DNA of 64,000 nt from Roseateles noduli (GCA_002205125.1 NIOE01000010.1:186001-250000), one strand, 5' to 3'. Positions 17,592 through 26,434 are shown, numbered from the stretch's first letter. Notes: generated by a model from the letters alone, not told the origin. Program-made: numbers and translations.

Positions 17592-17604
17592 AAAGAAATT
17601 CTTT
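17592..17604. promoter_or_regulatory. Palindrome AAAGAA-A-TTCTTT in the DJ-1/LysR divergent promoter
   Basis: A perfect dyad with 6-bp arms around one base ends six bases before the GTG start of the LysR gene, in an otherwise GC-rich stretch. Position and symmetry suit an operator through which the LysR protein represses itself. The usual LysR T-N11-A spacing is satisfied, but that motif is too loose to prove anything. Confidence 0.35.
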
Positions 17605-17610
17605 AGCGTC

Positions 17611-18522
17611 GTGAAGGCACCCATCCATCTCAACGCGCTGCGCGCCTTCGAGGCCAGCGCCAGGCATCAGAGCTTTTCGGCGGCAGCGGCGGAGCTCAAT
17701 GTGACGCCGGCGGCGGTCGGCCAGTTGGTGCGGACGCTCGAGGATTGGCTGGGCTCACCGCTGTTCGTCCGCGGCACTAGCGGACGCGCGCGGCTGGTCG
17801 CCACCGAAGCGGCGCAGCTCGCGCTGCCCGACCTTCGGGCCGGATTCGACCGGCTGAGCGTCGGCCTGGAGCGGCTCAAGGAAGGCTCGGCGAGTGGCGT
17901 CCTGACGGTCACCGTCAGCCCAGCCTTTGCCGCCAAGTGGCTGCTGCCACGCATCGAGCGATTCCACGCCGCATGGCCCGACACGGACCTGCGGCTGGAG
18001 ACCAGCCTCAAGCCGGTCGACTTCATCACCCAGCGGATCGACATCGGAGTGCGCTACGGCACCGGGCGCTGGCCCGGGTTGGTCGCCGACAAGCTGATGG
18101 ACGAGGACGTCTTTCCCGTCTGCTCTCCCGGCCTGATGCGCGCGGGGCGACGGCTGAAGACGCCCGGCGACCTGGCGAACGAGACGTTGATCCACGACCT
18201 GTCGATGGACAGCCATGCAGACTTCCCCTCGTGGGACGTGTGGCTCAAGAAGGCGGGCGTGTCCGGCGTCTCGACCAGGCGTGGCACGCGGATCAACAGT
18301 TCAGCGGCGGTGCTGCAGGCCGCGATCGACGGCCAAGGCATTGCGCTGGCACGCAGCGTGATGGCTAGAGACGATCTCGCGGCGGGCCGGCTCGTGCGGC
18401 TGTTTCCGAAGATCGAGTTCGTCTCCGCGCTGGCCTACTTCGCGGTCTACCGCGCCGAGCGCGCCAACCTGCCGAGACTGGTCGCCTTCCGCGAGTGGTT
18501 GATCAGCGAGGCGGCGATGTAG
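17611..18522 (+). CDS. LysR family transcriptional regulator, GcvA-like
   Basis: 303 residues from a GTG start. The N-terminal helix-turn-helix reads LNALRAFEASARHQSFSAAA followed by ELNVTPAAVGQLVRTLEDWLG. A LysR substrate-binding domain follows (VLTVTVSPAFAAKWLLPRIERF, then IDIGVRYGTGRWPGL), a pattern closest to the GcvA subgroup. It is divergent from the DJ-1/PfpI gene, which is its most likely target. The effector molecule is unknown. Confidence 0.92.
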   Translation: MKAPIHLNALRAFEASARHQSFSAAAAELNVTPAAVGQLVRTLEDWLGSPLFVRGTSGRARLVATEAAQLALPDLRAGFDRLSVGLERLKEGSASGVLTVTVSPAFAAKWLLPRIERFHAAWPDTDLRLETSLKPVDFITQRIDIGVRYGTGRWPGLVADKLMDEDVFPVCSPGLMRAGRRLKTPGDLANETLIHDLSMDSHADFPSWDVWLKKAGVSGVSTRRGTRINSSAAVLQAAIDGQGIALARSVMARDDLAAGRLVRLFPKIEFVSALAYFAVYRAERANLPRLVAFREWLISEAAM

Positions 18523-18547
18523 GTGGCGGAGGCGCTATTCCTGCGTC

Positions 18548-18886
18548 GTGCAACCCGACCAATTCTTTGCCAAATGCGATGCCGAGATGAATGCCGAGCG
18601 AGAACAACTCAAGCAAAAGTGCAAGCCGCTCTTTGATCAGTTGGCGCAACTGCTGTTCGAAGCCGACCCGATGGGTATCAACTTCGAGAGCAACACGGAT
18701 GAATACGACCCGGAGGTTGGGACCATCCTGCCCCGATTGGAAGGCGCGCATTCGGCGGACGACGTTCAGACGATCGTGCACGAGGAGTTCTGTCGTTGGT
18801 TCGGGCCGGAAGAGGCCGGAACCAGAGAGCAGTACGCAGCGGTGTCTCAGCAGATCTGGAGCGCGTGGTGCGACTTCAAGGTCTAG
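18548..18886 (+). CDS. Conserved hypothetical protein, small acidic
   Basis: 112 residues from GTG 18548. The core LLFEADPMGINF...DEYDPEVGTILPRL and the C-terminal IVHEEFCRWFGPEEAG read as a genuine small globular family of unknown function, of the sort often placed beside toxins or in genomic islands. No signal peptide, membrane helix or known catalytic motif is seen. It follows the LysR gene by 25 bases and faces the zinc-ribbon/ankyrin/HEPN operon, marking the left edge of the AT-richer island. An immunity-type role is possible but unproven. Confidence 0.7.
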   Translation: MQPDQFFAKCDAEMNAEREQLKQKCKPLFDQLAQLLFEADPMGINFESNTDEYDPEVGTILPRLEGAHSADDVQTIVHEEFCRWFGPEEAGTREQYAAVSQQIWSAWCDFKV

Positions 18887-18982
18887 CCGCTTCCGGTCCA
18901 CCCTCGCGCTGCAGAGCCGACTCTCGCACTAATGCTGAGGCTGCAGCCCGAAGTAGAGCGGCTTCAGGCTGAAGTTGATCCT

Positions 18983-19276
18983 TCACCCCGCTGGGCGCCT
19001 CCGCCAACCACAGGTCCAGCACCCGGTGGCGTGCCAGGTCTTGAGGGGTGACGAGCAACTCGGACACGGGGCCTGACTGCGCTTGCAGTCATGCCTCATC
19101 TTGTGATCGACAAACTCCTGTGCGACGTCCAGTGGCATTCCTTCCAACCTCGCGATCTCTTCGGCGTAGTTCGCCGGAGGCAGCTTGCTCAACTGCATGA
19201 TTGTCTTGAGGTGAACGTTGTACTCAGCACGGATGGAGATACCGCAGTGGATACAAGGCTCGCGGGCTATGGACAT
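18983..19276 (-). CDS. Small zinc-ribbon protein of unknown function
   Basis: 97 residues with three Cys pairs: CIHCG near the N-terminus, then CPSC and CWTCGW at the C-terminus, plus HxxxxC between (HDCKRSQAPC). These would bind one or two zinc ions. The middle (LPPANYAEEIARLEGMPLDVAQEFVDHKM) is helical and looks like a small recognition module. It lies 23 bases after the ankyrin gene on the same strand, so it is the third gene of the HEPN/zinc-ribbon operon. A role in nucleic-acid or protein binding is inferred from the fold only. Confidence 0.72.
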   Translation of the reverse strand: MSIAREPCIHCGISIRAEYNVHLKTIMQLSKLPPANYAEEIARLEGMPLDVAQEFVDHKMRHDCKRSQAPCPSCSSPLKTWHATGCWTCGWRRRPAG

Positions 19277-19299
19277 GGTTCAGACTTTTGGAGGTGGCG

Positions 19300-19851
19300 T
19301 CAGCGAAAAATATTTGACTCGCCACCCATGTCGCACGGGGGATCGAACGTGCCGTGCCACCCGATGAGGACTCGGTCAAAGGCATCGACAAAGTAGCGCG
19401 ACCCTTTGGTTATTTTGACTAGGCCTCCACCGTAGGAGACGAAAAGATCGGTAGTGGCAAGGCAACGCGCGGCGTCGTCCCAATGATTGCTGCTCGGCAG
19501 CACTTCGGGATCCACGGGAGCGGCCCATAGGGAATCCTCGCCTACCGAGGCTCGCCTTAGGAGGCCGCCGAGGTCTCCATGCCCCATCTGTTCTGCAACT
19601 TCAGCAGGCGTCTGCCCGTCGTGAGTCAAGGCGGTCAATGACGCACCCCTGCGGATGAGCACGCGGCAAGGCGCTTCCGACCCGAAGTAGGCAGCCTGAT
19701 GCAAGAACGTCCACTGAGATCCAGGACTGCTGAACCTGCAGCAGCGATTCAGCAGTAGTGGGGATGTCGACCAATCTACCAATACGCGGTCCCAGTCTCC
19801 CGCCTTGGCCATCTTGTATGCCTGTTCGATCTGGCTCTGAAATTCGCTCAT
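19300..19851 (-). CDS. Ankyrin-repeat protein
   Basis: 183 residues from ATG 19851, which overlaps the upstream HEPN gene stop as ATGA, so the two are translationally coupled. Residues about 47-100 form ankyrin-type helical hairpins (TFLHQAAYFGSEAPCRVLIRRGAS, then LTALTHDGQTPAEVAEQMGH). The C-terminal third (LFVSYGGGLVKITKGSRYFVDAF, then GWHGTFDPPC) is a separate conserved-looking module of unknown role. Ankyrin proteins in bacteria often serve as binding or inhibitory partners, so it could be the regulator or antitoxin of the HEPN protein. That is inference from gene order. Confidence 0.78.
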   Translation of the reverse strand: MSEFQSQIEQAYKMAKAGDWDRVLVDWSTSPLLLNRCCRFSSPGSQWTFLHQAAYFGSEAPCRVLIRRGASLTALTHDGQTPAEVAEQMGHGDLGGLLRRASVGEDSLWAAPVDPEVLPSSNHWDDAARCLATTDLFVSYGGGLVKITKGSRYFVDAFDRVLIGWHGTFDPPCDMGGESNIFR

Positions 19852-20963
19852 TCTGACATCTCGGCCGCGGTTATCTCTCGACGCCTTTCTTCCTCGCACT
19901 TGAAACACGCGAAGTACTTTATTGTCTCCATATCCCCAGTCACGAATTCATCGCAGTGTGGGCATGCGATTGCTTGCCAGCCCCTATCAAAGCAAGAGAC
20001 GCAACTCCACAATCCGTCGATGTAGAAGACGGATGGTTTGGAATGTTTGCATTCGTGGCATTGCGCCACACAGGGTGCATCCTCTTCCCACCAGTCGTCG
20101 CCCTTCTTGTACTTCGCCTTGCATAGTGAGATGAGCTTGTCTGTGTCGATCGGATGTGCGCAGTGCGGGCATGCCTCAAGTGCGGGATTGAAGAATTCAA
20201 ACTCCTTGCTGCATTTGTCGCAGGAGATCTTCTCGGCGGTCGGCTTCGTGGCCAACCCTGTTTTCTGGCAGACCAAGCAGCGATAGGCAGAACCCCATGG
20301 GTGACTTTCGCTCACGAGCCCCGATGCAGCTTGACAGCTGCCACACTGCACAAACGTGTGCCCGTCGCGCTGTTTCTTGTGAATAATCGGCTCAAGCTCT
20401 TGGAATCTTGATTGGATGAATTCGCGCTCTTGGAGGATTCGCCGGTGAAGGCGATCAAGTTCCGGGAGGTAGGCCCTGAAGGTTGATTTCCATCTAACTG
20501 TCAGGAGTTCGTGCAGCCAGCGCCAAGAAGCCCACTGCTCAACGACAACGCCCGCCTTGCTTCCGCCGAGATCTGGATACGAGGTATGAGCGAAATGGAC
20601 AATTTGATTTCGATGCTCCGCTAGCGTCTTAAAGTTGTCGAGCGCTGTTTCCTCGATGGCTTCACCAACTATGTCCTTTAGTCTCCTGGCGGCGTCCTCC
20701 AAATAGACAGAGTGGAAGTCACCAACGCTAAAGCTTGCAAGATTCGCTGACTCTGGCTTTCCAATAATGAGAGTCCAATGTTCCGCCATTAGTCTAGCCT
20801 TGAGAAAAAGCTCTATGGCGGTGTAGAAGTCAACGATTCCGTTCTTTGGTCTCTTGTCAAGGTTGTCGAGTGAGGCGTCGACGAAGTCGATGGCATTCCT
20901 GACGACTGCATCGAACATCTCTTCCTTGGTCTGCTGGCGCTGCTGAATGAACTTTCGGGCCAT
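19848..20963 (-). CDS. HEPN-like domain fused to multiple zinc ribbons
   Basis: 371 residues from ATG 20963, which has an AGAGG site 8 bases upstream. The N-terminal helical half carries a HEPN-type motif: AEHRNQIVHFAH with Arg118 and His123 in the R-x4-H spacing, a catalytic pair in many HEPN RNases. After a long helix, eight CxxC pairs (CGSC, CLVC, CDKC, CPHC, CHEC, CVSC, CPHC, CFKC; residues about 207-356) form about four zinc ribbons. I know no named family with this build. The base composition is AT-rich relative to the window, suggesting transfer. It is the first gene of an operon with an ankyrin protein and a small zinc-ribbon protein. Confidence 0.78.
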   Translation of the reverse strand: MARKFIQQRQQTKEEMFDAVVRNAIDFVDASLDNLDKRPKNGIVDFYTAIELFLKARLMAEHWTLIIGKPESANLASFSVGDFHSVYLEDAARRLKDIVGEAIEETALDNFKTLAEHRNQIVHFAHTSYPDLGGSKAGVVVEQWASWRWLHELLTVRWKSTFRAYLPELDRLHRRILQEREFIQSRFQELEPIIHKKQRDGHTFVQCGSCQAASGLVSESHPWGSAYRCLVCQKTGLATKPTAEKISCDKCSKEFEFFNPALEACPHCAHPIDTDKLISLCKAKYKKGDDWWEEDAPCVAQCHECKHSKPSVFYIDGLWSCVSCFDRGWQAIACPHCDEFVTGDMETIKYFACFKCEEERRREITAAEMSE

Positions 20964-21383
20964 AGATGAGACCTCTGGGAGCGTATGGAAGTTTTGTCGC
21001 GGCCAAGTGGCCGCGGCAGTAGATGCTCGACCTAGCGCTGGCAAGTTGGCCGAACGACGTGCATGGTTTCGCGGGCCGCCTGCAATGCCAGACAGGTTAG
21101 CGTCTTACAGGAGAAGCCTACCTCAAGCCATCGCGCGTCCAAGGCCACCTCGCAGAAAGTCGTTCTCCATCGGGAATCGAATCGACTGTTTGCTTCGCCT
21201 GCGCATCGAACGTGCGGCGTCGACGGAACTGCGAAGACTACTTACCTTGCTGACGTTGAGAACCAGGGTTAGTTCAGGCGATCGGTATGAAATTCCAAAG
21301 TGGACTCACAAGTCCTGGCTCAGAAATAGTTGTGGCGCTCGGTGTGGCAATCGTCTCCTCTTTCGTAGGGGAGCCAGCGAGCG
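20964..21383. other. Gene-free stretch at the right edge of the AT-richer island
   Basis: No convincing gene is seen on either strand. One forward frame is open here, but it has no ribosome site and a shadow-like composition. Base composition shifts back toward the GC-rich background across this stretch. I see no integrase remnant, tRNA or clear direct repeat that would mark an island boundary. It must hold the promoter of the HEPN operon near 20980-21050. Confidence 0.5.
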
Positions 21384-22592
21384 TCAGTCGCCAGCGATTT
21401 GCTCAAGTGCCTGTTTCAACCCTGGAGATGCCCCATAGAGCGGCGCAAACCCACTCAGCAGCACTTGAGCGCTGCGCTTATAAGCGGCCGATTCGACGTC
21501 GAGCTGTCCGTCTCGAAGTGCGGCAACGACGGTGGTCGACAGCACCCCGGCGGGATTCTCGATGTCCACGCCGATCTCGGCGAATGAGGTCGGTGCTTGC
21601 TTGGGGGCCAGGTCATGCGCGACGGATCCGGGGATCAACGTGGCCGCGGCTAGGCAGCATCCGCCCGACACCGCCAGCGACGAGTGCACCGTCTGCGGTG
21701 TGAAGTACCGGACGGCCAGATCGGCCCCGACGGTGGACGCGCTGACGATGCAGACCTTGGGAATGGTTTCGCTCAGCAGCAGCTCCTGTGCCGTCATGGG
21801 CTGCCCATCCTTGCGACGGAGCTGCATCTTCAGGCCCGCGTCGACCCAGATCTCCCGCAGGCGCTGCATCAGCTCCACGTCGGCTGCCAGCTCGCGCGTG
21901 GACTCGTGTCCGGTCTTTCCGAGATCGCCTGCGGGAATGATCACCATCGGGACCGCGACGTCCACGCAGCTCGCGCGCACGCCTCGGAAGACATCGACCG
22001 CCTGACCCGTCGGAAGCAGGGCGCCTGTCTTCGCGCCGGCGGGCCGATGCAGGAACAGGTCCACCGCGGGATGTCGCCCCATCACGCCGGGGATCTCGCC
22101 GGTGGCGAAGGTCCCGTCCGGCTCGATCGCCATGCGCGACGTCGTCAGGACGCCGGTGTTGGTGTTCAGGATGTCGAGCTCGATCTTGCCGGCGTCTGGC
22201 GTGCTCACCAGCCCCGTGTCCAAGGCCCAGAGCTGCAGCGCTGACGACATGTTCCCGCAGTTCACGCTCCAGTCGATGCGGCCGTGGTCGGACGCCAGTT
22301 GAGCCAGCGTGCTGATCAGACGCGGCGCATCGCTGCCTGCTTCAAGCGAAGCGAAGAAGACCTTATTGCTCGTCGCGGGACCGCGACCCAAGCCCGTGAT
22401 CTGCCGATTGCCAGGCCATTCGCCCGACAGCGGAACGCCCATCAGATGACGCAACAGCTCCTCGCGGAATTCGAGTTCCTTCGGGGCGATGTCGTCCCAG
22501 ATCACCAGCCCGGTGGACGTGCCACCGCGCATGTGATGCACGGGGAACTCCCACGTGTGGCCGCGAAGGCGAGGGCGGGGAAGCTGTGTCAT
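21384..22592 (-). CDS. PrpF / 4-oxalomesaconate tautomerase family protein
   Basis: 402 residues. The PrpF-family signatures are present: HHMRGGTSTGLVIW near the N-terminus, GRGPATSNKVFF, and SVNCGNMSSALQLWAL holding the active-site Cys of the isomerase pair. The family has the diaminopimelate-epimerase fold and isomerises aconitate-like or oxalomesaconate-type acids (methylcitrate pathway or gallate degradation). None of the pathway partners (prpC, acnD, gal genes) is in the window. It is 49 bases downstream of a MocR regulator on the same strand and is probably regulated by it or co-transcribed. Confidence 0.88.
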   Translation of the reverse strand: MTQLPRPRLRGHTWEFPVHHMRGGTSTGLVIWDDIAPKELEFREELLRHLMGVPLSGEWPGNRQITGLGRGPATSNKVFFASLEAGSDAPRLISTLAQLASDHGRIDWSVNCGNMSSALQLWALDTGLVSTPDAGKIELDILNTNTGVLTTSRMAIEPDGTFATGEIPGVMGRHPAVDLFLHRPAGAKTGALLPTGQAVDVFRGVRASCVDVAVPMVIIPAGDLGKTGHESTRELAADVELMQRLREIWVDAGLKMQLRRKDGQPMTAQELLLSETIPKVCIVSASTVGADLAVRYFTPQTVHSSLAVSGGCCLAAATLIPGSVAHDLAPKQAPTSFAEIGVDIENPAGVLSTTVVAALRDGQLDVESAAYKRSAQVLLSGFAPLYGASPGLKQALEQIAGD

Positions 22593-22641
22593 TGCGGATG
22601 GTTAACGGTCGGCTCCGCGGCGCGGAGGATCTCGTCAAACT

Positions 22642-24051
22642 CTAGCGCACGAGCACCTTCGCGATCTGTCCCAAGGTCCTCAGAGCGCCCTCGACCTGCG
22701 GGTTGTCGGGATGCCCGAAGTTGAGCCTCAGGTGGTGCGTGAAACGGGGCTCGGCGGAGAACAGATGCCCCGGCGCGATGCTGATGTCATGGGACAGGGC
22801 GACCCGGTGCAACTCCAGCGCGTCGATCTGTTCGGGCAGCTCGACCCAGACGCAGTAGCCGCCCTCCGGTTGCGTGACGCGGGTGCCTTCGGGAAAGCTC
22901 TTCGCGATGGTCCTCAGCACCGCTTGCCGGTTCGTGACGAGCGCTTGCCGGAGCTGTCGAAGGTGCCGGTCGTAGCCGCCCCGGCTGAGGTACTCGCTCA
23001 GGCCCTCCTGCATCGGCACAGGCGTGGCCAGCGAGCTCATGAGCTTGCGACGGCTGACGTCCCGCGCGAACCGCCCCGCCGCCGCCCAGCCGACGCGGAA
23101 CCCCGGCGCCAGCGACTTCGAGAACGAACTGCAGTGCAGCACCAGGCCGCTCTTGTCCCAGCCCTTGGCGGGCCGCGGGCGCGAACCGAAGTACAGCTCG
23201 CCGTAGACGTCGTCCTCGATGAGCGGGATCTCGCGCTCGGCGAGCAGCGCCACCAGCGCCGCCTTGGCCGCATCGGGCATCAGGCTGCCCAGCGGGTTCT
23301 GGAAATTCGGCATCAGCCAGCACGCCTTCACCGGATGGCGGTCGATGACGGCCGCCAGCGCCGCCACGTCGACGCCGGTGCGCGCATGGGTGGCCACTTC
23401 GACCGCCTTGAGCCCGCGGCGCTCCAGCGCCTGCAGCGCGCCGTAAAACGTCGGCGACTCGATGGCGACGAGGTCGCCCGGTTTCGTCACCGCCTCCAGG
23501 CACAGGTTCAAGGCCTCCATCGCGCCGTTGGTCACGACGATCTCGTCCGCGTCCACCTTGCAGCCGGCGCCCAGGTAGCGCAGGCCGATCTGGCGCCGGA
23601 GCTCGGCGCTGCCCGGCGACAGGTCCTCGACCGTGCGCCACGGGTCCAGCCCGCGCGTAGCCTTGCCGAGCGCCAGTGCCAGCTTGTCCAGGGGGAACAG
23701 CGTCGGACTCGGGAACGCCGAGCCCAGCGGCACCACGGCCCGGTTGCGCGACAGCCCGAGCACCTGGAACACCAGCTCCGAGACCTCGACGCTGCGCTCT
23801 TCGGCCAGCGGGTCCGACGCGTGGGGCTCGGGGTGCGGGATCGCGGCCTGGCTGACGAAGTAGCCGGAGCGCGGCCGCGCCTCGATCAGGCCGCGGGCCT
23901 CCAGCAGGTAGTAGGCCTCGAAGACCGTGGAGGGACTGACGCCGCGGTCCTTGCTCGCTTCGCGGACCGAGGGCAGGCGATCGCCGGGGCGCAACTGGCC
24001 CGAGGCGATGGACGCCGCCAGATCATCGGCAAGGGCTTCGTAGCGCTTCAT
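22642..24051 (-). CDS. MocR-type regulator: GntR winged helix fused to PLP aminotransferase domain
   Basis: 469 residues from ATG 24051 (an in-frame start 42 bases upstream is possible). The N-terminal GntR winged helix reads ASGQLRPGDRLPSVREASK followed by GVSPSTVFEAYYLLEARGLI. A fold-type I aminotransferase domain follows, with the PLP Lys in SSFSKSLAPGFRVGW and the partner Asp in LIEDDVYGEL. MocR proteins sense PLP or amino-acid adducts and bind paired direct repeats. Likely targets are the divergent small membrane gene at 24211 and the PrpF gene. The ligand is not known. Confidence 0.92.
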   Translation of the reverse strand: MKRYEALADDLAASIASGQLRPGDRLPSVREASKDRGVSPSTVFEAYYLLEARGLIEARPRSGYFVSQAAIPHPEPHASDPLAEERSVEVSELVFQVLGLSRNRAVVPLGSAFPSPTLFPLDKLALALGKATRGLDPWRTVEDLSPGSAELRRQIGLRYLGAGCKVDADEIVVTNGAMEALNLCLEAVTKPGDLVAIESPTFYGALQALERRGLKAVEVATHARTGVDVAALAAVIDRHPVKACWLMPNFQNPLGSLMPDAAKAALVALLAEREIPLIEDDVYGELYFGSRPRPAKGWDKSGLVLHCSSFSKSLAPGFRVGWAAAGRFARDVSRRKLMSSLATPVPMQEGLSEYLSRGGYDRHLRQLRQALVTNRQAVLRTIAKSFPEGTRVTQPEGGYCVWVELPEQIDALELHRVALSHDISIAPGHLFSAEPRFTHHLRLNFGHPDNPQVEGALRTLGQIAKVLVR

Positions 24052-24210
24052 GAGGGGGATGCTGATATGGCCTGTCGCGTGGACCGACTGCACTGTATCG
24101 GCTACCTCCCGGCCACCGTGATTTCCCTCTCAATCGCCCATCTGATCCGGTGTTTTTACAGGAATCTGAATCTGTATTTATCGGACGGGCGGGCGCACAG
24201 TCGCACCATC

Positions 24211-24444
24211 ATGGAATGGGTCCCCACACTCTTCATCGCCTTCAAGGCCACCGTGCTGTGCATCGGCATGTTCTACGCCGTCAAGTGGCACTACGACCAG
24301 GGCAAGAAGAACGGCGTGGAGAAGCAGCGCGCGGTGCTCCTCGCGTGCGCCAAGCTGGTCGGCATCTTCCTGGTGCTCGCCGTGGTCCTGCTGTTCCTGA
24401 CCTTCGGCGTCGGCAAGTGGCTGGGGCTGGACTTGAACTTCTGA
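24211..24444 (+). CDS. Small two-helix membrane protein
   Basis: 77 residues from ATG 24211. Two membrane helices (TLFIAFKATVLCIGMFYAV and LVGIFLVLAVVLLFLTFGVG) are joined by a basic loop, WHYDQGKKNGVEKQR, which places the loop in the cytoplasm. I do not recognise the family. It is divergent from the MocR regulator with 159 bases between, a typical place for a MocR-controlled transporter-like gene. Confidence 0.65.
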   Translation: MEWVPTLFIAFKATVLCIGMFYAVKWHYDQGKKNGVEKQRAVLLACAKLVGIFLVLAVVLLFLTFGVGKWLGLDLNF

Positions 24445-24488
24445 GGAAGGGAAGGCCGCGCCCGATCAGCGCTTTCTCAGCGCTTGGC

Positions 24489-25607
24489 TCAGCGCCGCAC
24501 CTTCCCGTCATCCGTCAGGATGGTCATGTCCACGTACCGCGAGCCGGCGTGCTTCTGTCCCGAGAAGCTGAGGAAGAAGCCGCCCAGGTCGAGCTGGCTC
24601 TGCGCTTCCAGGCCGTTGATGATGTTGGACGGCGTCGGGTCGTTGCCAGCGCGCTTGAGGCCTTCCACCATGGTCTTGGCGGCGATGAAGCCTTCCATGC
24701 CCGTGTAGCTCGGCTCCGACTTCGCGGCCTTCACGCGCTGCAGGTACTCGCCGGCGATCGGCGTCAGGCCCGAGAACGGGAAGGGCACGACCTGCGACAC
24801 GACCACGCCGCGCGCGTCCTTGCCCAGCTCCGACGCCAGCGCCTGCGCGCCCACGAACGAGAAGTTGTAGAAGTTGCCCAGGAAGCCGGTCTTGCGCGCG
24901 CCCCGGATGAAGGCCGCGCAGGACTTGTACGCCGCCACCTGCACGATGCACTCGGGCTTGCCCGCCATCACCGAGGTCAGCGACGCCGCCACGTCCACCG
25001 AATTGCGCTCCACCGTGCCCTGCGACACCGGGGCCAGGTTGTGCTGCTTGAGCGCCGCCGTCACCGCCGCCAGACCGGCCTGGCCGTAGGCGTCGTTCTG
25101 GAAGAACACCGCCACGCGCGTGATGCCCACCGAGGTGATCTGCTTGACGATCTCCATCGCCTCGTCGTTGTACGACGCACGGATGTGGAACAGGAAGCGG
25201 TTGAACGGCGCGCGCAGCGCTTCAGCGCCGGTGAAGGGCGCGACCAGCGGGATCTTCGCGGCCGTCAGCAGCGGCACCGCCGCCAGCGTCGTGGGCGTGC
25301 CCACGTAGCCGAACAGCGCATTGACGCCGTCCTCGATCAGGCGGCGGGTGTTGGCCGCGCAGCGCTCCGGCTCGTAACCGTCATCCATGCTGTGCAGCTC
25401 GATGCGGCGCCCGCTCACGCCGCCGCGCTGGTTGACCTGGTCGAACACCAGCATCGCGCCTTCCTTGAACTGCTCGCCCAGTTCCTTCGCCGGACCGCTG
25501 AAAGGCGCGGACTGACCCAGCAGGATGCGCGAGTTGTCGGCGAAGGCGGGCAGGCTGCCGGCGCCCGCGAGGGCGGCGAAGTTCTGGAGCAGATGGCGGC
25601 GGTTCAT
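24489..25607 (-). CDS. ABC-type branched-chain amino acid-like substrate-binding protein (copy 1)
   Basis: 372 residues from ATG 25607. The signal sequence MNRRHLLQNFAALAGAGSLPAFA has the twin-arginine pattern (R-R-x-L-L), so export by Tat is likely. The mature domain has the periplasmic binding protein type 1 features: ILLGQSAPFSGPAKELG, LVFDQVNQRGG, and IELHSMDDGYEPERCAANTRRLI. No permease or ATPase gene lies nearby, so it is an orphan receptor that probably works with transporters elsewhere or as a sensor input. A close paralogue is at 26435-27553, and the two flank one secreted protein gene. Confidence 0.9.
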   Translation of the reverse strand: MNRRHLLQNFAALAGAGSLPAFADNSRILLGQSAPFSGPAKELGEQFKEGAMLVFDQVNQRGGVSGRRIELHSMDDGYEPERCAANTRRLIEDGVNALFGYVGTPTTLAAVPLLTAAKIPLVAPFTGAEALRAPFNRFLFHIRASYNDEAMEIVKQITSVGITRVAVFFQNDAYGQAGLAAVTAALKQHNLAPVSQGTVERNSVDVAASLTSVMAGKPECIVQVAAYKSCAAFIRGARKTGFLGNFYNFSFVGAQALASELGKDARGVVVSQVVPFPFSGLTPIAGEYLQRVKAAKSEPSYTGMEGFIAAKTMVEGLKRAGNDPTPSNIINGLEAQSQLDLGGFFLSFSGQKHAGSRYVDMTILTDDGKVRR

Positions 25608-25747
25608 GGCGGGAGGATGTCCTGGCACTTCTGGAAAACCCGCGATCTTCCCCGAACGCGGTGACCAGACGTGTATGCAGTAGCCACATCGCCTGCTTAT
25701 CCGTATTGACCGTGGACAACTTCACAGCGCTTTCACATTGAAACATG

Positions 25748-25767
25748 AACCCCTGGGGTCAGGGGTT
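25748..25767. repeat. Perfect stem-loop with 8-bp arms
   Basis: AACCCCTG and CAGGGGTT arms flank a GGGT loop in the 251-base gap between the divergent binding-protein gene and the secreted protein gene. There is no T-run after either arm, so a rho-independent terminator is unlikely. It may be an operator, an mRNA leader structure, or a member of a small dispersed palindrome family (compare 7633-7649). Confidence 0.5.
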
Positions 25768-25858
25768 GATCGTTTCAGGGCGCCCCGCGCCGTGGGGTAA
25801 CCCCCGTTCCAGGGCCGCGCCAGCCGCCGAAAGAATCAACCAAAACGACGGGGAGACG

Positions 25859-26380
25859 ATGAGAGTTCCAATCCTTCTTCTGACGCTATGTCTCGGATCG
25901 GCGGCATGGGCGGCCGGCAACAAGGGCTGTCCGGCGGACAGTTGGAAGCCGAGCGGGGTGGCCAGCGACCTGTCGGACGCCGACCACGACTGGATCCGCT
26001 CCGCCGACCACGCCAAGGACCGGTCCCTCATCGATCTGCGGCAGGTGACCGACCGGGCGACCATGGCAGTGGTCAGGGACGCCTCCGACTCGGTGGTGGT
26101 GTTCACCCTCCGCGGGATCTATCAGCCGATCGAGGCCAGCACGATGGGCGCGCTCCGGCGTCAGAGCACGCCGCGCGGCTTGCAGGACCTTGAGGCCGGC
26201 CGGGTGTTCCCGACATCGAAGAACACCGGTCAGGTGGAATGCCTGAGCGACTGGAAGGCCCTCGACGCCGATACCGTCCAGGTGCGGGTCACCTACTTCA
26301 CCGTGGCGGGAGACTTCCGTCGGGAGATGACCTTCGTCCGCAGCGGCAAGCGGTGGCTCTTCGACCAGGCAGCGGAGTGA
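25859..26380 (+). CDS. Secreted hypothetical protein
   Basis: 173 residues from the ATG at 25859, chosen for its GGGGAGA ribosome site and because it opens a clean signal peptide (MRVPILLLTLCLGSAAWA, cleavage before AGN). The mature part contains two Cys (NKGCPAD and VECLSD) that could form a disulfide in the periplasm, and a C-terminal beta-rich segment (DTVQVRVTYFTVAGDFRREMTF). No known domain is recognised. It sits between two duplicated binding-protein genes but on the opposite strand. Confidence 0.72.
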   Translation: MRVPILLLTLCLGSAAWAAGNKGCPADSWKPSGVASDLSDADHDWIRSADHAKDRSLIDLRQVTDRATMAVVRDASDSVVVFTLRGIYQPIEASTMGALRRQSTPRGLQDLEAGRVFPTSKNTGQVECLSDWKALDADTVQVRVTYFTVAGDFRREMTFVRSGKRWLFDQAAE

Positions 26381-26434
26381 GGCTGCGCGATGAAGGCTGC
26401 GGGAGGGCCGCGGGAAGGCTGCGGGAAGCCTTGG

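Noticed and set aside
20947-21438. Plus-strand open frame in the gap right of the HEPN gene
   Set aside because: No ribosome site, no recognisable domain, and it runs into the PrpF gene end on the other strand; treated as non-coding.
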